Shown piece by piece: positions 1-8,636 of a stretch of DNA of 64,000 bases. This DNA is from Clostridium intestinale DSM 6191 (GTDB lineage: Bacteria; Bacillota; Clostridia; Clostridiales; Clostridiaceae), in assembly GCF_900130055.1 (NCBI RefSeq), contig NZ_FQXU01000004.1:124001-188000 (forward strand), in the 5' to 3' direction. A model generated the notes under the pieces. That model saw nothing but the letters and a program-made list of their open reading frames with translations, did no database searches and was not told where the DNA came from. The number at the start of each line of letters is the position of its first letter. Position 1 is the first letter of the stretch. The position numbers were made by a program, and so were the translations under genes.

Positions 1-339
1 AGGTATTGGTTTATTTACTACAGCAAATGAGGTCGCAATACGTGAGTGTGTATGTACAACAGCCCCTACATCTTCTCTTGTTTTATAAATTTCTAAATGC
101 ATTAAAAGTTCACTTGTAGGCTTCAAATCAGTTACTGCTTCTATAACGTTTGCATCTAAATCTACTACACAAATATCATGATAAGTTAATTCTGCTCTAT
201 CTACAGAAGCTGGTGTAACTACAACATATCCTGTTTCTTTATCCCTTATACTAAAATTTCCTGACTTGTGCTTACATAACCCTGATTGATCTGCTTCCTT
301 AGCTATTTTTACAACTTCTTTCTTTAATTCTTCTAACAT
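1..339 (-). CDS. Class II aldolase/adducin family protein, partial (5' part)
   Basis: The first 113 codons of a class II (zinc) aldolase of the fuculose-phosphate/ribulose-phosphate type are visible; the 3' end lies beyond the window. The start ATG at 339 follows a GGGGAG ribosome-binding site. The segment KHKSGNFSIRD matches the substrate-phosphate loop of the family, TSELLMH carries the expected catalytic Glu, and HTHS gives two of the zinc-binding histidines. The third zinc His would lie in the missing part. Family members cleave phosphorylated sugars to dihydroxyacetone phosphate and an aldehyde. The substrate cannot be told from this fragment. Confidence 0.85.
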   Translation of the reverse strand, partial: MLEELKKEVVKIAKEADQSGLCKHKSGNFSIRDKETGYVVVTPASVDRAELTYHDICVVDLDANVIEAVTDLKPTSELLMHLEIYKTREDVGAVVHTHSRIATSFAVVNKPIP

Positions 340-439
340 ACTAATTCTCCCCCTATATTTTAATAATTTATGTCAACAATTTAAGACCAGTATACTTTAA
401 TATGGTACAGAAATTGTTTACAAACTAATAAAAAGCCAC

Positions 440-1042
440 TTATTTAATTAATGGCATAAAAATATCATCCACAATTTCATTCAGTACATTCTCTGTTATT
501 GGTTTATGTGTAGTAAGAATTTCATACCTTACTAAATCTAAAGGCAAGGAAATAATCCTCGAAGTTATTTTTTCTAAGTCAACCTCTCCTCTTAATTCAG
601 CATTTTTTAAAATATCTCTCATATAATTTTCAAATCTACCTTCAATTCCGCTCATAATCTGAGGAAATGAATTTATTATATGTTTACTGAAATACTCTAC
701 CATAAGACCATGAATAGTTTCTCCCCCTATCATCTGTAGTGGCACTGCAATTCTTTTTAATAGTAGAAATACATCCTCTCTTAGATTTCCTGTATTAGGA
801 GTTACTTTTTCAGATCTAGGGATATATTTTTTTAATGTTTCAATGACAAGCCTACTTTTATTTTCCCATCGTCTATATATTACGGCCTTATTAGTTTTTG
901 CTCTTGCTGCAACACCTTCTATGGTTAAGCTTGTGTATCCCATCTCTGAAAGTTCATCCCAACAAGCCTTAAGTATTGCATCAACAAGCTCATCTCCACG
1001 CCGCCTTGTTAATGTTTTTTTATCTATATCATTTTTATCCAT
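440..1042 (-). CDS. TetR/AcrR family transcriptional regulator
   Basis: A 200-residue protein with an N-terminal TetR helix-turn-helix at about residues 15-65 (segments ILKACWDELSEMGY and AVIYRRWENK are typical) and an all-helical C-terminal ligand domain. It is transcribed divergently from the 14-helix drug efflux pump starting at 1148, the classic arrangement of a repressor controlling its neighbour. A perfect 12-bp inverted repeat lies in the shared region (1098-1132). The start ATG at 1042 has a modest GAGG upstream. Ligand unknown; regulation of the pump is inferred from position. Confidence 0.88.
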   Translation of the reverse strand: MDKNDIDKKTLTRRRGDELVDAILKACWDELSEMGYTSLTIEGVAARAKTNKAVIYRRWENKSRLVIETLKKYIPRSEKVTPNTGNLREDVFLLLKRIAVPLQMIGGETIHGLMVEYFSKHIINSFPQIMSGIEGRFENYMRDILKNAELRGEVDLEKITSRIISLPLDLVRYEILTTHKPITENVLNEIVDDIFMPLIK

Positions 1043-1097
1043 GCCTAAATTACCTCAAAAACTTTTTTATATTGCATTACTTATAAATTTATTATAA

Positions 1098-1132
1098 CAT
1101 AAAATAAGAAACTAATCGTATCTTATTTTATG
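1098..1132. promoter_or_regulatory. Perfect 12-bp inverted repeat upstream of efflux gene (candidate TetR operator)
   Basis: CATAAAATAAGA at 1098-1109 is exactly reverse-complementary to TCTTATTTTATG at 1121-1132, with an 11-bp spacer. It lies between the divergent TetR and MFS genes and ends 15 bp before the pump start at 1148. It is the obvious operator candidate for the TetR protein, although the spacer is longer than in many TetR sites. It could also form an RNA hairpin in the leader of the pump mRNA. Confidence 0.65.
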
Positions 1133-1147
1133 AAAGGAAGTTTAATC

Positions 1148-2572
1148 ATGGAAAATAATGCAGAAAAAATTTTATCTCTGGAAAAAGAAAAACTTGATCC
1201 TTTATTAGTTAAAATCTCACTAATAATGATATTTGGCTCTTTAGCTCCACTACTTGACTCCACCATGGTAAATATAGCAATTAAAACAATTGCTGTTGAT
1301 TTAAACAGTACTGTATCAGTTATTCAGTGGGTAACAACTGGATATGTACTTGCTATGGCAGTTGTTGTTCCTATATCAGGTTGGGCTATACAAAGATTTA
1401 GCGGAAAGTATGTTTATATGTTTTCACTTTTTTTATTTCTAGTTGGTTCAGTTTTATCAGCTGTTTCTTGGAACATAGAAAGCCTTATAGCTTTTAGAAT
1501 CATTCAAGGAGCTGGAGCTGGTCTATTAATACCTACTCTTCAAACACTTCTTGTACAAGCTTCTGGTGGGAAAAGCCTTGGAAGTTTGATGTCTCTAGTT
1601 GGTATTCCAGCAGTTCTTGGTCCTATACTTGGTCCTATGCTTGGAGGAATAATTGTAGATAGTTTAAACTGGAGATGGATTTTCTATGTTAATATCCCTA
1701 TAACCGCTATCGCACTTTTTCTATCATGGTTTGGATTACCTAAAGATAAAAGCAAAGAATTAAAACAAAAGCTAGATGTTATAGGTATCTCTCTATTATC
1801 TTCTGGTTTTGCTGTACTTATTTACGGAATATCAAAGGTAAGTTCTAATGGAGGCTTTAATAATAAAGAAGTTATCATTCCCTCTATGATTGGCTTAATT
1901 CTCCTTGTTATATTTACAGTGTATTCACTAAATAAAGAAAAAGCTGTAATAGATATTCGTCTATTTAAGATAGTTAACTTTTCTGCATCCTCCTTTTTGT
2001 TATTTTTATCAGGAATAGCTGTAAATGGAGCAATGCTGCTTTTACCTTTATATTATCAGCAAGTTCGAGGTCAAAGTGTTTTTTTAACTGGAGTAGCTCT
2101 TATCCCTCAAGGGGTAGGTATGCTATTAACCAGAAGTCAAGTTGGTAAATTAACTGATAAAATAGGCTCTAGGGTAATAGTACTTGTTAGCTTAGTTGTA
2201 ACTATATTAGGGACTGTGCCTTTTGCTTTTGCTAATCAAGATACAAAAAGTTTTACTTTATTCCTTGCCTTGCTTATACGCGGTGCTGGTTTAGGAGGAG
2301 TAACAATACCTATATTAGCTTCAGCTTATGAAGGGCTAGATAGAAGCAAAATACCTGATGCTAGTATTGCTACAAGAATACTTCAAACCATAGGAGGAGC
2401 CTTTGGTTCAGCTGTTCTTGCAACAATTGTTCAACATCAAATTTTAGTGAATAATGCAACAAGTATTCAAGGTTTATTAGATGCCTATCACGTAGCATTT
2501 TTATGGTCTGTAGGTTTCGCAATTATTGCATTATTCCCAGCACTTTTATTACCTGTTCATAAAACTGAGTAA
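1148..2572 (+). CDS. MFS drug efflux transporter, DHA2 (EmrB/QacA-like) family
   Basis: A 474-residue hydrophobic protein with about 14 transmembrane helices, the size and layout of proton-driven DHA2 multidrug exporters. LDSTMVNIAI in helix 1 and GAGAGLLIPTLQTLL in the motif-C region are characteristic, as is the helix-5 PxxGPxLGG-like segment (ILGPMLGGIIVD). An upstream in-frame ATG exists at 1130, but the AAGGAAG site at 1134-1140 points to the ATG at 1148. The divergent TetR gene and the inverted repeat at 1098-1132 suggest ligand-induced expression. The exported compound is unknown. Confidence 0.88.
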   Translation: MENNAEKILSLEKEKLDPLLVKISLIMIFGSLAPLLDSTMVNIAIKTIAVDLNSTVSVIQWVTTGYVLAMAVVVPISGWAIQRFSGKYVYMFSLFLFLVGSVLSAVSWNIESLIAFRIIQGAGAGLLIPTLQTLLVQASGGKSLGSLMSLVGIPAVLGPILGPMLGGIIVDSLNWRWIFYVNIPITAIALFLSWFGLPKDKSKELKQKLDVIGISLLSSGFAVLIYGISKVSSNGGFNNKEVIIPSMIGLILLVIFTVYSLNKEKAVIDIRLFKIVNFSASSFLLFLSGIAVNGAMLLLPLYYQQVRGQSVFLTGVALIPQGVGMLLTRSQVGKLTDKIGSRVIVLVSLVVTILGTVPFAFANQDTKSFTLFLALLIRGAGLGGVTIPILASAYEGLDRSKIPDASIATRILQTIGGAFGSAVLATIVQHQILVNNATSIQGLLDAYHVAFLWSVGFAIIALFPALLLPVHKTE

Positions 2573-2576
2573 CAAA

Positions 2577-2618
2577 AAAAAGATTAGGCCCATCATTATT
2601 ATGTGACCTAATCTTTTT
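2577..2618. terminator. Bidirectional terminator
   Basis: A perfect 12-bp stem, AAAAAGATTAGG (2577-2588) against CCTAATCTTTTT (2607-2618), with an 18-nt loop. A/T tracts on both sides let it work for the plus-strand pump and the minus-strand sensor kinase. Confidence 0.85.
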
Positions 2619-2632
2619 CATTTGATGTACCA

Positions 2633-4516
2633 TCAATTATCATCTTTAAAATCATCAAATTGTATTGAATAAATATCTGAAAACTCAATTTCTATCTTAT
2701 GAATTGTATTGCTTTCACTATTTAAAACCTCTTGTTTATTTTTAGTATAATCTTTTGGAGCATTAACTATTGGTAATTCTATTATAAATTCTGTACCAAC
2801 ATCTAACTGACTTTTTACATTTATATTTCCGCCATGGGCTTCAACTAATGATTTTACTATTGATAACCCTAATCCGCTACCCTCATGATTTCTATTTAAA
2901 GATGTATCTACTTGTCTAAATCTATCAAATATCACTTCTAGCTTATCTTTTGGTATGCCTATCCCTGTATCCCTTATAGATACTATTATCTTGTTTTCAT
3001 GGTCCTCAACATTTATATATATGTACCCACCTTCATCAGTAAACTTAAGAGCATTAGATATGATATTTAATATTATTCTCTCTATCATATATGGGTCACA
3101 GAAAGTTTCTTTTTCCTCTATATCAGTATCAAAAATAATCTTTATTCCTTTTTGTTCTGCATATCTAACAACAGATAAACTTATATCTTCTATTACGCCT
3201 ATTATATTTGTACTCCTACAAGACATTTTTATATATCCATTTTCAAATCTTGTTGCATCAATCATATTATCTACTAGCTTCATAAGCCTAAAACTATTTT
3301 GCTTTATCCCTATCATATATTTTATAGTTTTTTCTTTAAACTTATTTAAATCCTTTGAGTTCTTGATACTATCTATTAGTTGAGTACTTGAATATATAAC
3401 ATTTATAGGTGTTTTAAGTTCATGGGACAGATTAGCAAAGAACTGACCTTTCATATTGTCATACTCTTGTATGCTTTGTGCCATGTGATCAAAAGCTTCA
3501 GCCATAGATGAAATCTCATCTTCACCCTTAATATTAGTTCTAACACTGTAATCACCATTTTTTAATTCATCTGTTTTTCTCTTTAACAACATTAAAGGAT
3601 CAACAATTTTTTTGCCAAATATATAAGAAGCTATTAGTGCTGTTATTATTATAATTATAAGAGTAATTATAGATTCTATAACTTGTATATAGGCGTCTTT
3701 CAAAACCACACTACGTTTTGAATTTATCATAATATCCCACCCAAATTCTTTAATAGGATAATCTATTCCCATCCTATAATCACCATCAAAAGAAGATTTC
3801 CGCTTATAAGTTCTTACTTCCTCCCCCTTTAGTGCTTCCCATGTAGGAGCATCTTTTGGACTTAATCTTTCCTCAAAAGACATATTTAAATTTGCACTAT
3901 AATACACTCTATAGCCATTTCCATCAATCAATGAAAAAATATCGCCCTCATTTTTTTTAAAATCAGGCATTTTTGATACAAATTTATTAACATCTATAAC
4001 ACCTGCTATTACCCCCATAAGTTGTCCATCCTTTTTAACTGCTCTAGATACAGGAAATACAACTGATCCACCATTATACTCTTTAACAAGATTAGTTAAA
4101 ACTTTATCTTCTCCAGCTTTTATTCTTTCATAGTGATCTTGATTAACTACTGATTTTCCGACAAGCTCTTTAGTAGTACTAGCAACTATAACCCCATTAG
4201 TATTTATAAAAGATAATCTTTCCATAGTAGTTTCATCAGTATCTAATACTTTATCTAAATATGCTTGAATATCATCTATTTTATCTTCATATTCAACTAT
4301 ATGCTTACTTATAATCAATTCCTGAAACCATAATTCTTCTATATAATTAACAAATGATTTATATATAGATCTGCCTAACTCTTCACTTTCTTCAAATTTC
4401 TGCTCTATGCTTCTATTGAAGTTATTTTTTATCCCTATAGTTTGAAGAATGGTGAAGGGTATTAAAGGTATTAATGTTAATATCATAAGCTTAAATCTTA
4501 TAGACATTTTCTTCAT
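2633..4516 (-). CDS. Membrane sensor histidine kinase (extracellular Cache-type sensor, HAMP, HisKA, HATPase)
   Basis: A 627-residue histidine kinase. A signal-anchor helix at about residues 10-28 and a second helix at about 279-300 flank an extracellular domain of about 250 residues that looks like a double Cache sensor. A HAMP linker follows (about 301-353), then the H-box SHELKTP with phospho-acceptor His365, the N-box around Asn488, DTGIGIP (516-522) and GSGLGLS (546-552). It should autophosphorylate on stimulus and pass phosphate to a response regulator, but none is encoded next to it. An acidic tail of about 50 residues follows the ATPase domain. Bounded by terminator-like structures on both sides, it appears monocistronic. 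Confidence 0.9.
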   Translation of the reverse strand: MKKMSIRFKLMILTLIPLIPFTILQTIGIKNNFNRSIEQKFEESEELGRSIYKSFVNYIEELWFQELIISKHIVEYEDKIDDIQAYLDKVLDTDETTMERLSFINTNGVIVASTTKELVGKSVVNQDHYERIKAGEDKVLTNLVKEYNGGSVVFPVSRAVKKDGQLMGVIAGVIDVNKFVSKMPDFKKNEGDIFSLIDGNGYRVYYSANLNMSFEERLSPKDAPTWEALKGEEVRTYKRKSSFDGDYRMGIDYPIKEFGWDIMINSKRSVVLKDAYIQVIESIITLIIIIITALIASYIFGKKIVDPLMLLKRKTDELKNGDYSVRTNIKGEDEISSMAEAFDHMAQSIQEYDNMKGQFFANLSHELKTPINVIYSSTQLIDSIKNSKDLNKFKEKTIKYMIGIKQNSFRLMKLVDNMIDATRFENGYIKMSCRSTNIIGVIEDISLSVVRYAEQKGIKIIFDTDIEEKETFCDPYMIERIILNIISNALKFTDEGGYIYINVEDHENKIIVSIRDTGIGIPKDKLEVIFDRFRQVDTSLNRNHEGSGLGLSIVKSLVEAHGGNINVKSQLDVGTEFIIELPIVNAPKDYTKNKQEVLNSESNTIHKIEIEFSDIYSIQFDDFKDDN

Positions 4517-4638
4517 ACTGCTTTTCCTACCTCTCTCACGAAATGGAATTATTACTATAAATCTACTTATAATCCTTTTAATTATAACATCTTTAATACC
4601 CTTTTAATACCTTACCTCTTATTATTAATTTTCATAAA

Positions 4639-4694
4639 AAACACCTCTCATGTATACTGTGTATTATTTAATACATCTTACAGGGGAGGTGTTT
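4639..4694 (-). terminator. Terminator after methyltransferase unit
   Basis: AAACACCTC (4639-4647) pairs with GAGGTGTTT (4686-4694). Read on the minus strand, the stem ends in a run of T, about 35 bp after the methyltransferase stop. An inner ATGTAT/ATACAT pairing extends the structure. Confidence 0.7.
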
Positions 4695-4729
4695 AATATC
4701 TAAGTATTCTATTTAAATAATGTATAACA

Positions 4730-5356
4730 CTATACTTTCTTAAAATCCAATCTAATGAAACTTTTATTATTGGGAAGATTGTAGTTTTTAGTCTTAATGC
4801 AATTAAAGCCTCTCTTAGTAAACAAATTTTTAAGTTTATTATCATTTATGTCATGATTTATTGATGTTATGGGTGTAAAATGTGAAGAATATTCTGAGTC
4901 GCTTACAAAAGAATTTTTCTCATTTTCTTGAATGACACAAGATATCAATTTTATATTTTCTTTATTTCTATCAACTATAGCTACAAACTGTTCTTCCCCA
5001 ATATATTCAATAATAAGATTACACACAAGCAAATCTGTTTTTGGAAAACAAAATTCTTTATCATTTATATCTCTACAAATAGTTTCCAGTATCTCTCCCA
5101 TATAATCATATCTTTCTCTACAGACATTAAGATATTCTTTATTAACATCTATGGCAAAAACTTTTTTAACTTTAGAAATATCTATATTATTAAGTCCATT
5201 TCCCCCTGCTACTCCAAGAACTCCAATATATTCATGTTTATTATCTTGAAACTGCTCTTTCATAATTTCATTTAATTTTTGCAGTTGATACACATTGTCA
5301 TGAGACATGTGCTTTTCGTAAACTTCTAAATCTATTTTTTCCCAAGGATTTCCCAA
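4730..5356 (-). CDS. Class I SAM-dependent methyltransferase
   Basis: A 208-residue protein with the Rossmann methyltransferase signature: motif I GVLGVAGGNG near residue 45, an acidic strand-2 end (VFAIDVNKEYL), and DLLVCNLIIEYIG for motif IV. Methyl acceptor unknown. The start is TTG at 5356 preceded by GGAGAATAATA; no ATG is better placed. Its start lies 16 bp after the cupin gene at 5373, so the two are probably co-transcribed and end at the hairpin at 4639. Confidence 0.75.
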   Translation of the reverse strand: MGNPWEKIDLEVYEKHMSHDNVYQLQKLNEIMKEQFQDNKHEYIGVLGVAGGNGLNNIDISKVKKVFAIDVNKEYLNVCRERYDYMGEILETICRDINDKEFCFPKTDLLVCNLIIEYIGEEQFVAIVDRNKENIKLISCVIQENEKNSFVSDSEYSSHFTPITSINHDINDNKLKNLFTKRGFNCIKTKNYNLPNNKSFIRLDFKKV

Positions 5357-5372
5357 TATTATTCTCCTTAAT

Positions 5373-5756
5373 CTAAATATCTATAATTACTTTATCTTTC
5401 TTTATTACCTCTCTCTTATCTTCACCTGATGGTACCATTCTAAATACAATAAACTCAGCCCATTCATCGGTATGATTTTCAATAGTATGAATAGATTTTT
5501 TTACCCTTACTATATTATCTTTAAGTACAGTTCTCTCCTCTATTGATTCATTTTCTTTCCATTTAACTATAAGTTCCCCCTTAGTTACAACTAATACTTC
5601 CTCTATGATCTTATGTTTATGGTATTCTTGCTTTGTATTTGGAGGAATTTTATTTAAGTGAATCTCAAATTCATCAAAAATAAAATAGTCTACATCAGTT
5701 TTATTTTCTTTAGTTACTGAAATCCCATCTAACTTAGTAAAAATATCTAATTCCAT
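5373..5756 (-). CDS. Cupin-domain protein
   Basis: A 127-residue single cupin barrel. The first cupin motif is visible as QEYHKHKIIEEVLVVTKGE (His residues and Glu for metal binding). The second motif is degenerate (SIHTIENHTDEWAEFIVFR). Members of this fold include metal enzymes and small-molecule binding proteins; no specific substrate is indicated. Strong AGAGGAG site before the ATG at 5756; a methyltransferase gene follows 16 bp downstream. Confidence 0.7.
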   Translation of the reverse strand: MELDIFTKLDGISVTKENKTDVDYFIFDEFEIHLNKIPPNTKQEYHKHKIIEEVLVVTKGELIVKWKENESIEERTVLKDNIVRVKKSIHTIENHTDEWAEFIVFRMVPSGEDKREVIKKDKVIIDI

Positions 5757-5798
5757 AGTTAACTCCTCTTATTCCCTAAAGATTATTCAAAATCAATT

Positions 5799-6050
5799 TT
5801 AAACTATATTCTCGTTAGTTTTATTGTAGGGATAATTAATAATACAAGTAGCTATTATAGACAATATTAATGTAGGCACTATATTAAAAGAAGCAGTTCT
5901 CACATAATATTCTTTAAGCTTCCCCCAAATAGTGATATTTTCCACCCACTTTATACCTACAAACATACTATTTGCAGCATATCCTACTATCAAATAAGAA
6001 ACTATAAATGAAATAATAAAAGTGATAATAACTTTTTTTGCTTTAATCAT
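5799..6050 (-). CDS. Small membrane protein, function unknown
   Basis: An 83-residue protein with a basic N-terminus and two predicted transmembrane helices (about residues 7-27 and 53-72). No family recognised. AGGAGG precedes the ATG at 6050. It lies 10 bp after the peptidase E-like gene (6061-6723), so they probably share a transcript. Confidence 0.6.
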   Translation of the reverse strand: MIKAKKVIITFIISFIVSYLIVGYAANSMFVGIKWVENITIWGKLKEYYVRTASFNIVPTLILSIIATCIINYPYNKTNENIV

Positions 6051-6060
6051 AATTAACCTC

Positions 6061-6723
6061 CTAATTGTTTTGATAGGTAGTTACGTTTCCCAGTAATATA
6101 AGCTTGTCATCATCTAAAATAATTCCACCTTGTTCTTTAATAGCATAAACCGTATCAGTCTTTTCTTTTAAAACCTTCTTGATGCAACTATATTGAACTT
6201 CTGTATCTTCATAATGCACCTCAATATAAAAATTACTCTTTATTAAACCTAATCCAGATTGATAACTAAATTCTGAATAATCTTCATCAGGTGATATATG
6301 ATAATCCTTTAACTGCATTAAAGCGCCTGCACTTGCACCCATTACTATTTTAGCTTTAGAATTAAGTATTCCCTTATCTAATACACGCTCAACAGCTCTA
6401 TCAGGCAGCCCTCCAGTAAAAAATACAACATCACTCTCCTCTATAGCTTTTTTCATATCCTCTTTTTTATCTTTAAAAAAATTAATCCATGTAATATTAT
6501 CTTCACTTACTCCAAGCTCTCCAAATGGTTTAATTAGCTCTCTATAATACTTACCATATTCTCTACTATAAGCCTTGTCCCATTCGTTAGAATTATTTAT
6601 CCACGCTTCACTAAATGCAAAAGGAATAACTACAATTTTATATTCTGAGCTTATGTACTTTTTAATCGTATCTTTTCCCCATTCTTCCCCAAAATTGTAG
6701 CCACTTAATAATATATTTATCAC
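6061..6723 (-). CDS. Peptidase E-like (S51 family) type 1 glutamine amidotransferase-fold protein
   Basis: A 220-residue protein with the S51 pattern: VVFFTGGLPDRAV, then the nucleophile elbow MGASAGALMQL (Ser in GxSxG), then a GLGLIKSNFYIEVHYED segment with the expected His. Peptidase E enzymes cleave Asp-X dipeptides; many clostridial relatives have no tested substrate. The start is GTG at 6723 after GGAGATGATATATA. A more distant relative lies at 54669-55259 in this window. Confidence 0.72.
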   Translation of the reverse strand: MINILLSGYNFGEEWGKDTIKKYISSEYKIVVIPFAFSEAWINNSNEWDKAYSREYGKYYRELIKPFGELGVSEDNITWINFFKDKKEDMKKAIEESDVVFFTGGLPDRAVERVLDKGILNSKAKIVMGASAGALMQLKDYHISPDEDYSEFSYQSGLGLIKSNFYIEVHYEDTEVQYSCIKKVLKEKTDTVYAIKEQGGIILDDDKLILLGNVTTYQNN

Positions 6724-6906
6724 TATATATCATCTCCTTATTTTTGCATATTTTTTATCCTATAAATATTATACACAATTTACCTGTTAATTTTAAGCAA
6801 TAAAACAGTAATTATCCATAAAACTTCCTTTTAAATTATTTAATGCTTTAAAAGGTATATTTAATTATCCATTTAATCACACTAAGCTTGAAAGGAGTGC
6901 ACTCAT

Positions 6907-7221
6907 ATGAAAAAATTTATCTATTCATTTTTAATAACTTTATTTATATTTGTGAATTTAAACTTTATTGTATCTAACGCCTCTCCTAATACATTTAAGG
7001 AAGGGGTTTATAAGTTATCTGACTTTAATCCAGCTCCTGAGAATAAGTATTTTATCCAAAACATTTCAAATGAAAATATCTACGTTATAGTTTTTAATGA
7101 AAATCAAGTTGGAATTCAGGCTTTTCAGCTACCTCCAAGATCAGATAAATATAATTTAGCTCCTTTAACCCCGGAATATAGGCTTGTCATCGTTGGTAAT
7201 GGTGAAGTATATCTATCTTAA
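6907..7221 (+). CDS. Secreted protein, function unknown
   Basis: A 104-residue protein with a clear Sec signal peptide (MKK, hydrophobic stretch to about residue 24, probable cleavage after SNAS). The mature part is about 78 residues and beta-rich, with no cysteines and no recognised family. AAAGGAG precedes the ATG at 6907. It is one of few plus-strand genes in this part, flanked by minus-strand genes. An inverted repeat overlaps its stop codon. Confidence 0.65.
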   Translation: MKKFIYSFLITLFIFVNLNFIVSNASPNTFKEGVYKLSDFNPAPENKYFIQNISNENIYVIVFNENQVGIQAFQLPPRSDKYNLAPLTPEYRLVIVGNGEVYLS

Positions 7222-7253
7222 AAGGCACCTAGATTGTGTGTCTTTTAAGATAG
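7213..7253 (+). terminator. Inverted repeat overlapping stop codon (probable terminator or 3' hairpin)
   Basis: CTATCTTAAAAG (7213-7224) is perfectly reverse-complementary to CTTTTAAGATAG (7242-7253), with a 17-nt loop. The left arm contains the last codons of the secreted protein. No T tract follows directly, so a 3'-end stabilising hairpin is also possible. Confidence 0.55.
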
Positions 7254-7261
7254 CTGAAATT

Positions 7262-7291
7262 AAAAAACACCATTACTTTAGTAATAGTGTT
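7262..7291 (-). terminator. Terminator for the HepT/MntA unit
   Basis: On the minus strand, AACACTATTAC and GTAATGGTGTT form a stem with a short loop followed by a T run, 17 bp after the HepT-like gene stop. Confidence 0.75.
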
Positions 7292-7307
7292 CAAATCTTA
7301 GAAATTA

Positions 7308-7691
7308 TTAAACTAATTTATTAACTTCATAGGTAAACTTTTTAAAGTCGTCTAAGTGATTTTTTATTATCATTTCTACAATACTCAAATTTATACTTTG
7401 ATAATCATGTACAGCTATATTTCTAAAACCAACCATAGACTTTAAATCTGACATCAAACTCTCATTAATTAGATTATTAGCATATAAAACCTCAAATGCA
7501 TCCCTACTATTTTGAGGTATTCCTAATTTTTTTTCAGATACTATTTCACAGGCTCTCTGAATATTTAGTATAATAGAGTCTTGTTTAGTATAATCCTTCA
7601 AATTATCCGGATTATCGTCGTACACTTCGCTTATTCTACTAATACATCTCTCTATCGTTTGTATTTTATTGAAAAGTACATCTTTAGCCAT
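7308..7691 (-). CDS. hepT: HepT-like HEPN ribonuclease toxin (DUF86)
   Basis: An all-helical protein of 127 residues. It carries the HEPN Rx4HxY motif as RNIAVHDY (Arg90, His95, Tyr97 from the chosen start). In studied HepT/MntA pairs this motif is the RNase active site, and its Tyr is AMPylated by the MntA partner. I chose the ATG at 7691 because AGAGG lies 8 nt upstream; an ATG at 7697 would sit too close. The start overlaps the mntA stop by 8 nt, indicating translational coupling. The toxin gene lies downstream of the antitoxin gene. Confidence 0.82.
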   Translation of the reverse strand: MAKDVLFNKIQTIERCISRISEVYDDNPDNLKDYTKQDSIILNIQRACEIVSEKKLGIPQNSRDAFEVLYANNLINESLMSDLKSMVGFRNIAVHDYQSINLSIVEMIIKNHLDDFKKFTYEVNKLV

Positions 7692-8097
7692 AAACATTAC
7701 CTCTTTCTTTTATATTCTTAAGTATCTCTGCTCTCTCTTCATTAAGTAATGCATATTCTTTAAAAGCTCTCATCTCAAAATACTGTCTTTTTAAATCGTC
7801 GCTACAAAATATTACTTTCCCAGTTCCTACAACCTGTGCCTTAAATACTGTGGATGATTCCTTTAAATCAATCAAATCTACATCTCTCTTAAAAACATCA
7901 TATAACCGTTGTGCTAACATGAACACTTCATAAGCACTAATGGATTTCTCACTTAGAAATGCTATATCTATGTCACTATCTTCTCTTAATTCATTTCTGC
8001 TTGCTGAACCTAGAAGGTAGATAATAAAGGGGTTTATTTCTAACTTCAATATTTTAACAGCTTTTTCTAATTGATTTTCAATACTTTCTTTGACCAT
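7684..8097 (-). CDS. mntA: MntA-like nucleotidyltransferase antitoxin
   Basis: A 137-residue minimal nucleotidyltransferase. The signature GS-x10-DxD is intact: Gly30-Ser31 and Asp42/Asp44 (GSASRNELREDSDID). A third acidic residue occurs in VDLIDLKE. In characterised type VII pairs the enzyme transfers AMP groups to a Tyr of HepT and neutralises it. GGAGGT precedes the ATG at 8097. All visible catalytic residues are present in both partners, so the module is probably functional. Confidence 0.82.
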   Translation of the reverse strand: MVKESIENQLEKAVKILKLEINPFIIYLLGSASRNELREDSDIDIAFLSEKSISAYEVFMLAQRLYDVFKRDVDLIDLKESSTVFKAQVVGTGKVIFCSDDLKRQYFEMRAFKEYALLNEERAEILKNIKERGNVYG

Positions 8098-8171
8098 AAC
8101 TCTACCTCCTTATGATATTATTATTCAATTATATTATACTACATAAATTTAACATTTACATATAATATAAT

Positions 8172-8609
8172 CTATTCATTTAATAACTCTTGAAGCTTAC
8201 TAATAGATTCTTTGTCTTCAAAGTCATCTGATATTTTAAACATTAATCTAGATGCCTCTGCTCCTTTAAATACTTCTTTAAACTTATCTTTATCATTAGT
8301 CATAGTTCTTTTTATATTAATAAATAAATACGAAAGACTATTACCCCATTCTTCTGAAGGAATTCCCTTATTATTTAAAGCAATATAAGCTTCCTGTGCT
8401 GTAGCTATACTTGCATACTTTTCTGCATAGATGTCCTCATCACCTATATTATTTGAAATACCAGCAAACTTCTGTATATTTTTTCTTACTATATTAGTCA
8501 ATTCTTTTTTGTAGTTCTCTATTCTTTTATGTTGATAGAAGTTATAAATACATGAAATTGAGATAATTATAATTACCAAAATATAAGCTGGTTTATATCT
8601 ATTCTTCAC
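8172..8609 (-). CDS. Membrane-anchored protein, function unknown
   Basis: A 145-residue protein with one N-terminal membrane helix (about residues 8-25) and a charged helical C-terminal domain probably outside the cytoplasm. No family recognised. GTG start at 8609 after GGAGAG. The gene at 8637-8939 ends 27 bp upstream, so the two may be co-transcribed. Confidence 0.6.
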   Translation of the reverse strand: MKNRYKPAYILVIIIISISCIYNFYQHKRIENYKKELTNIVRKNIQKFAGISNNIGDEDIYAEKYASIATAQEAYIALNNKGIPSEEWGNSLSYLFINIKRTMTNDKDKFKEVFKGAEASRLMFKISDDFEDKESISKLQELLNE

Positions 8610-8636
8610 TTTATCTCTCCTTTATATAACTTACAT

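Noticed and set aside
843-1097. Open frame on the plus strand opposite the TetR gene
   Set aside because: It runs antisense to a clear TetR gene, has no ribosome-binding site and no family pattern. The same applies to most frames opposite recognised genes in this window.
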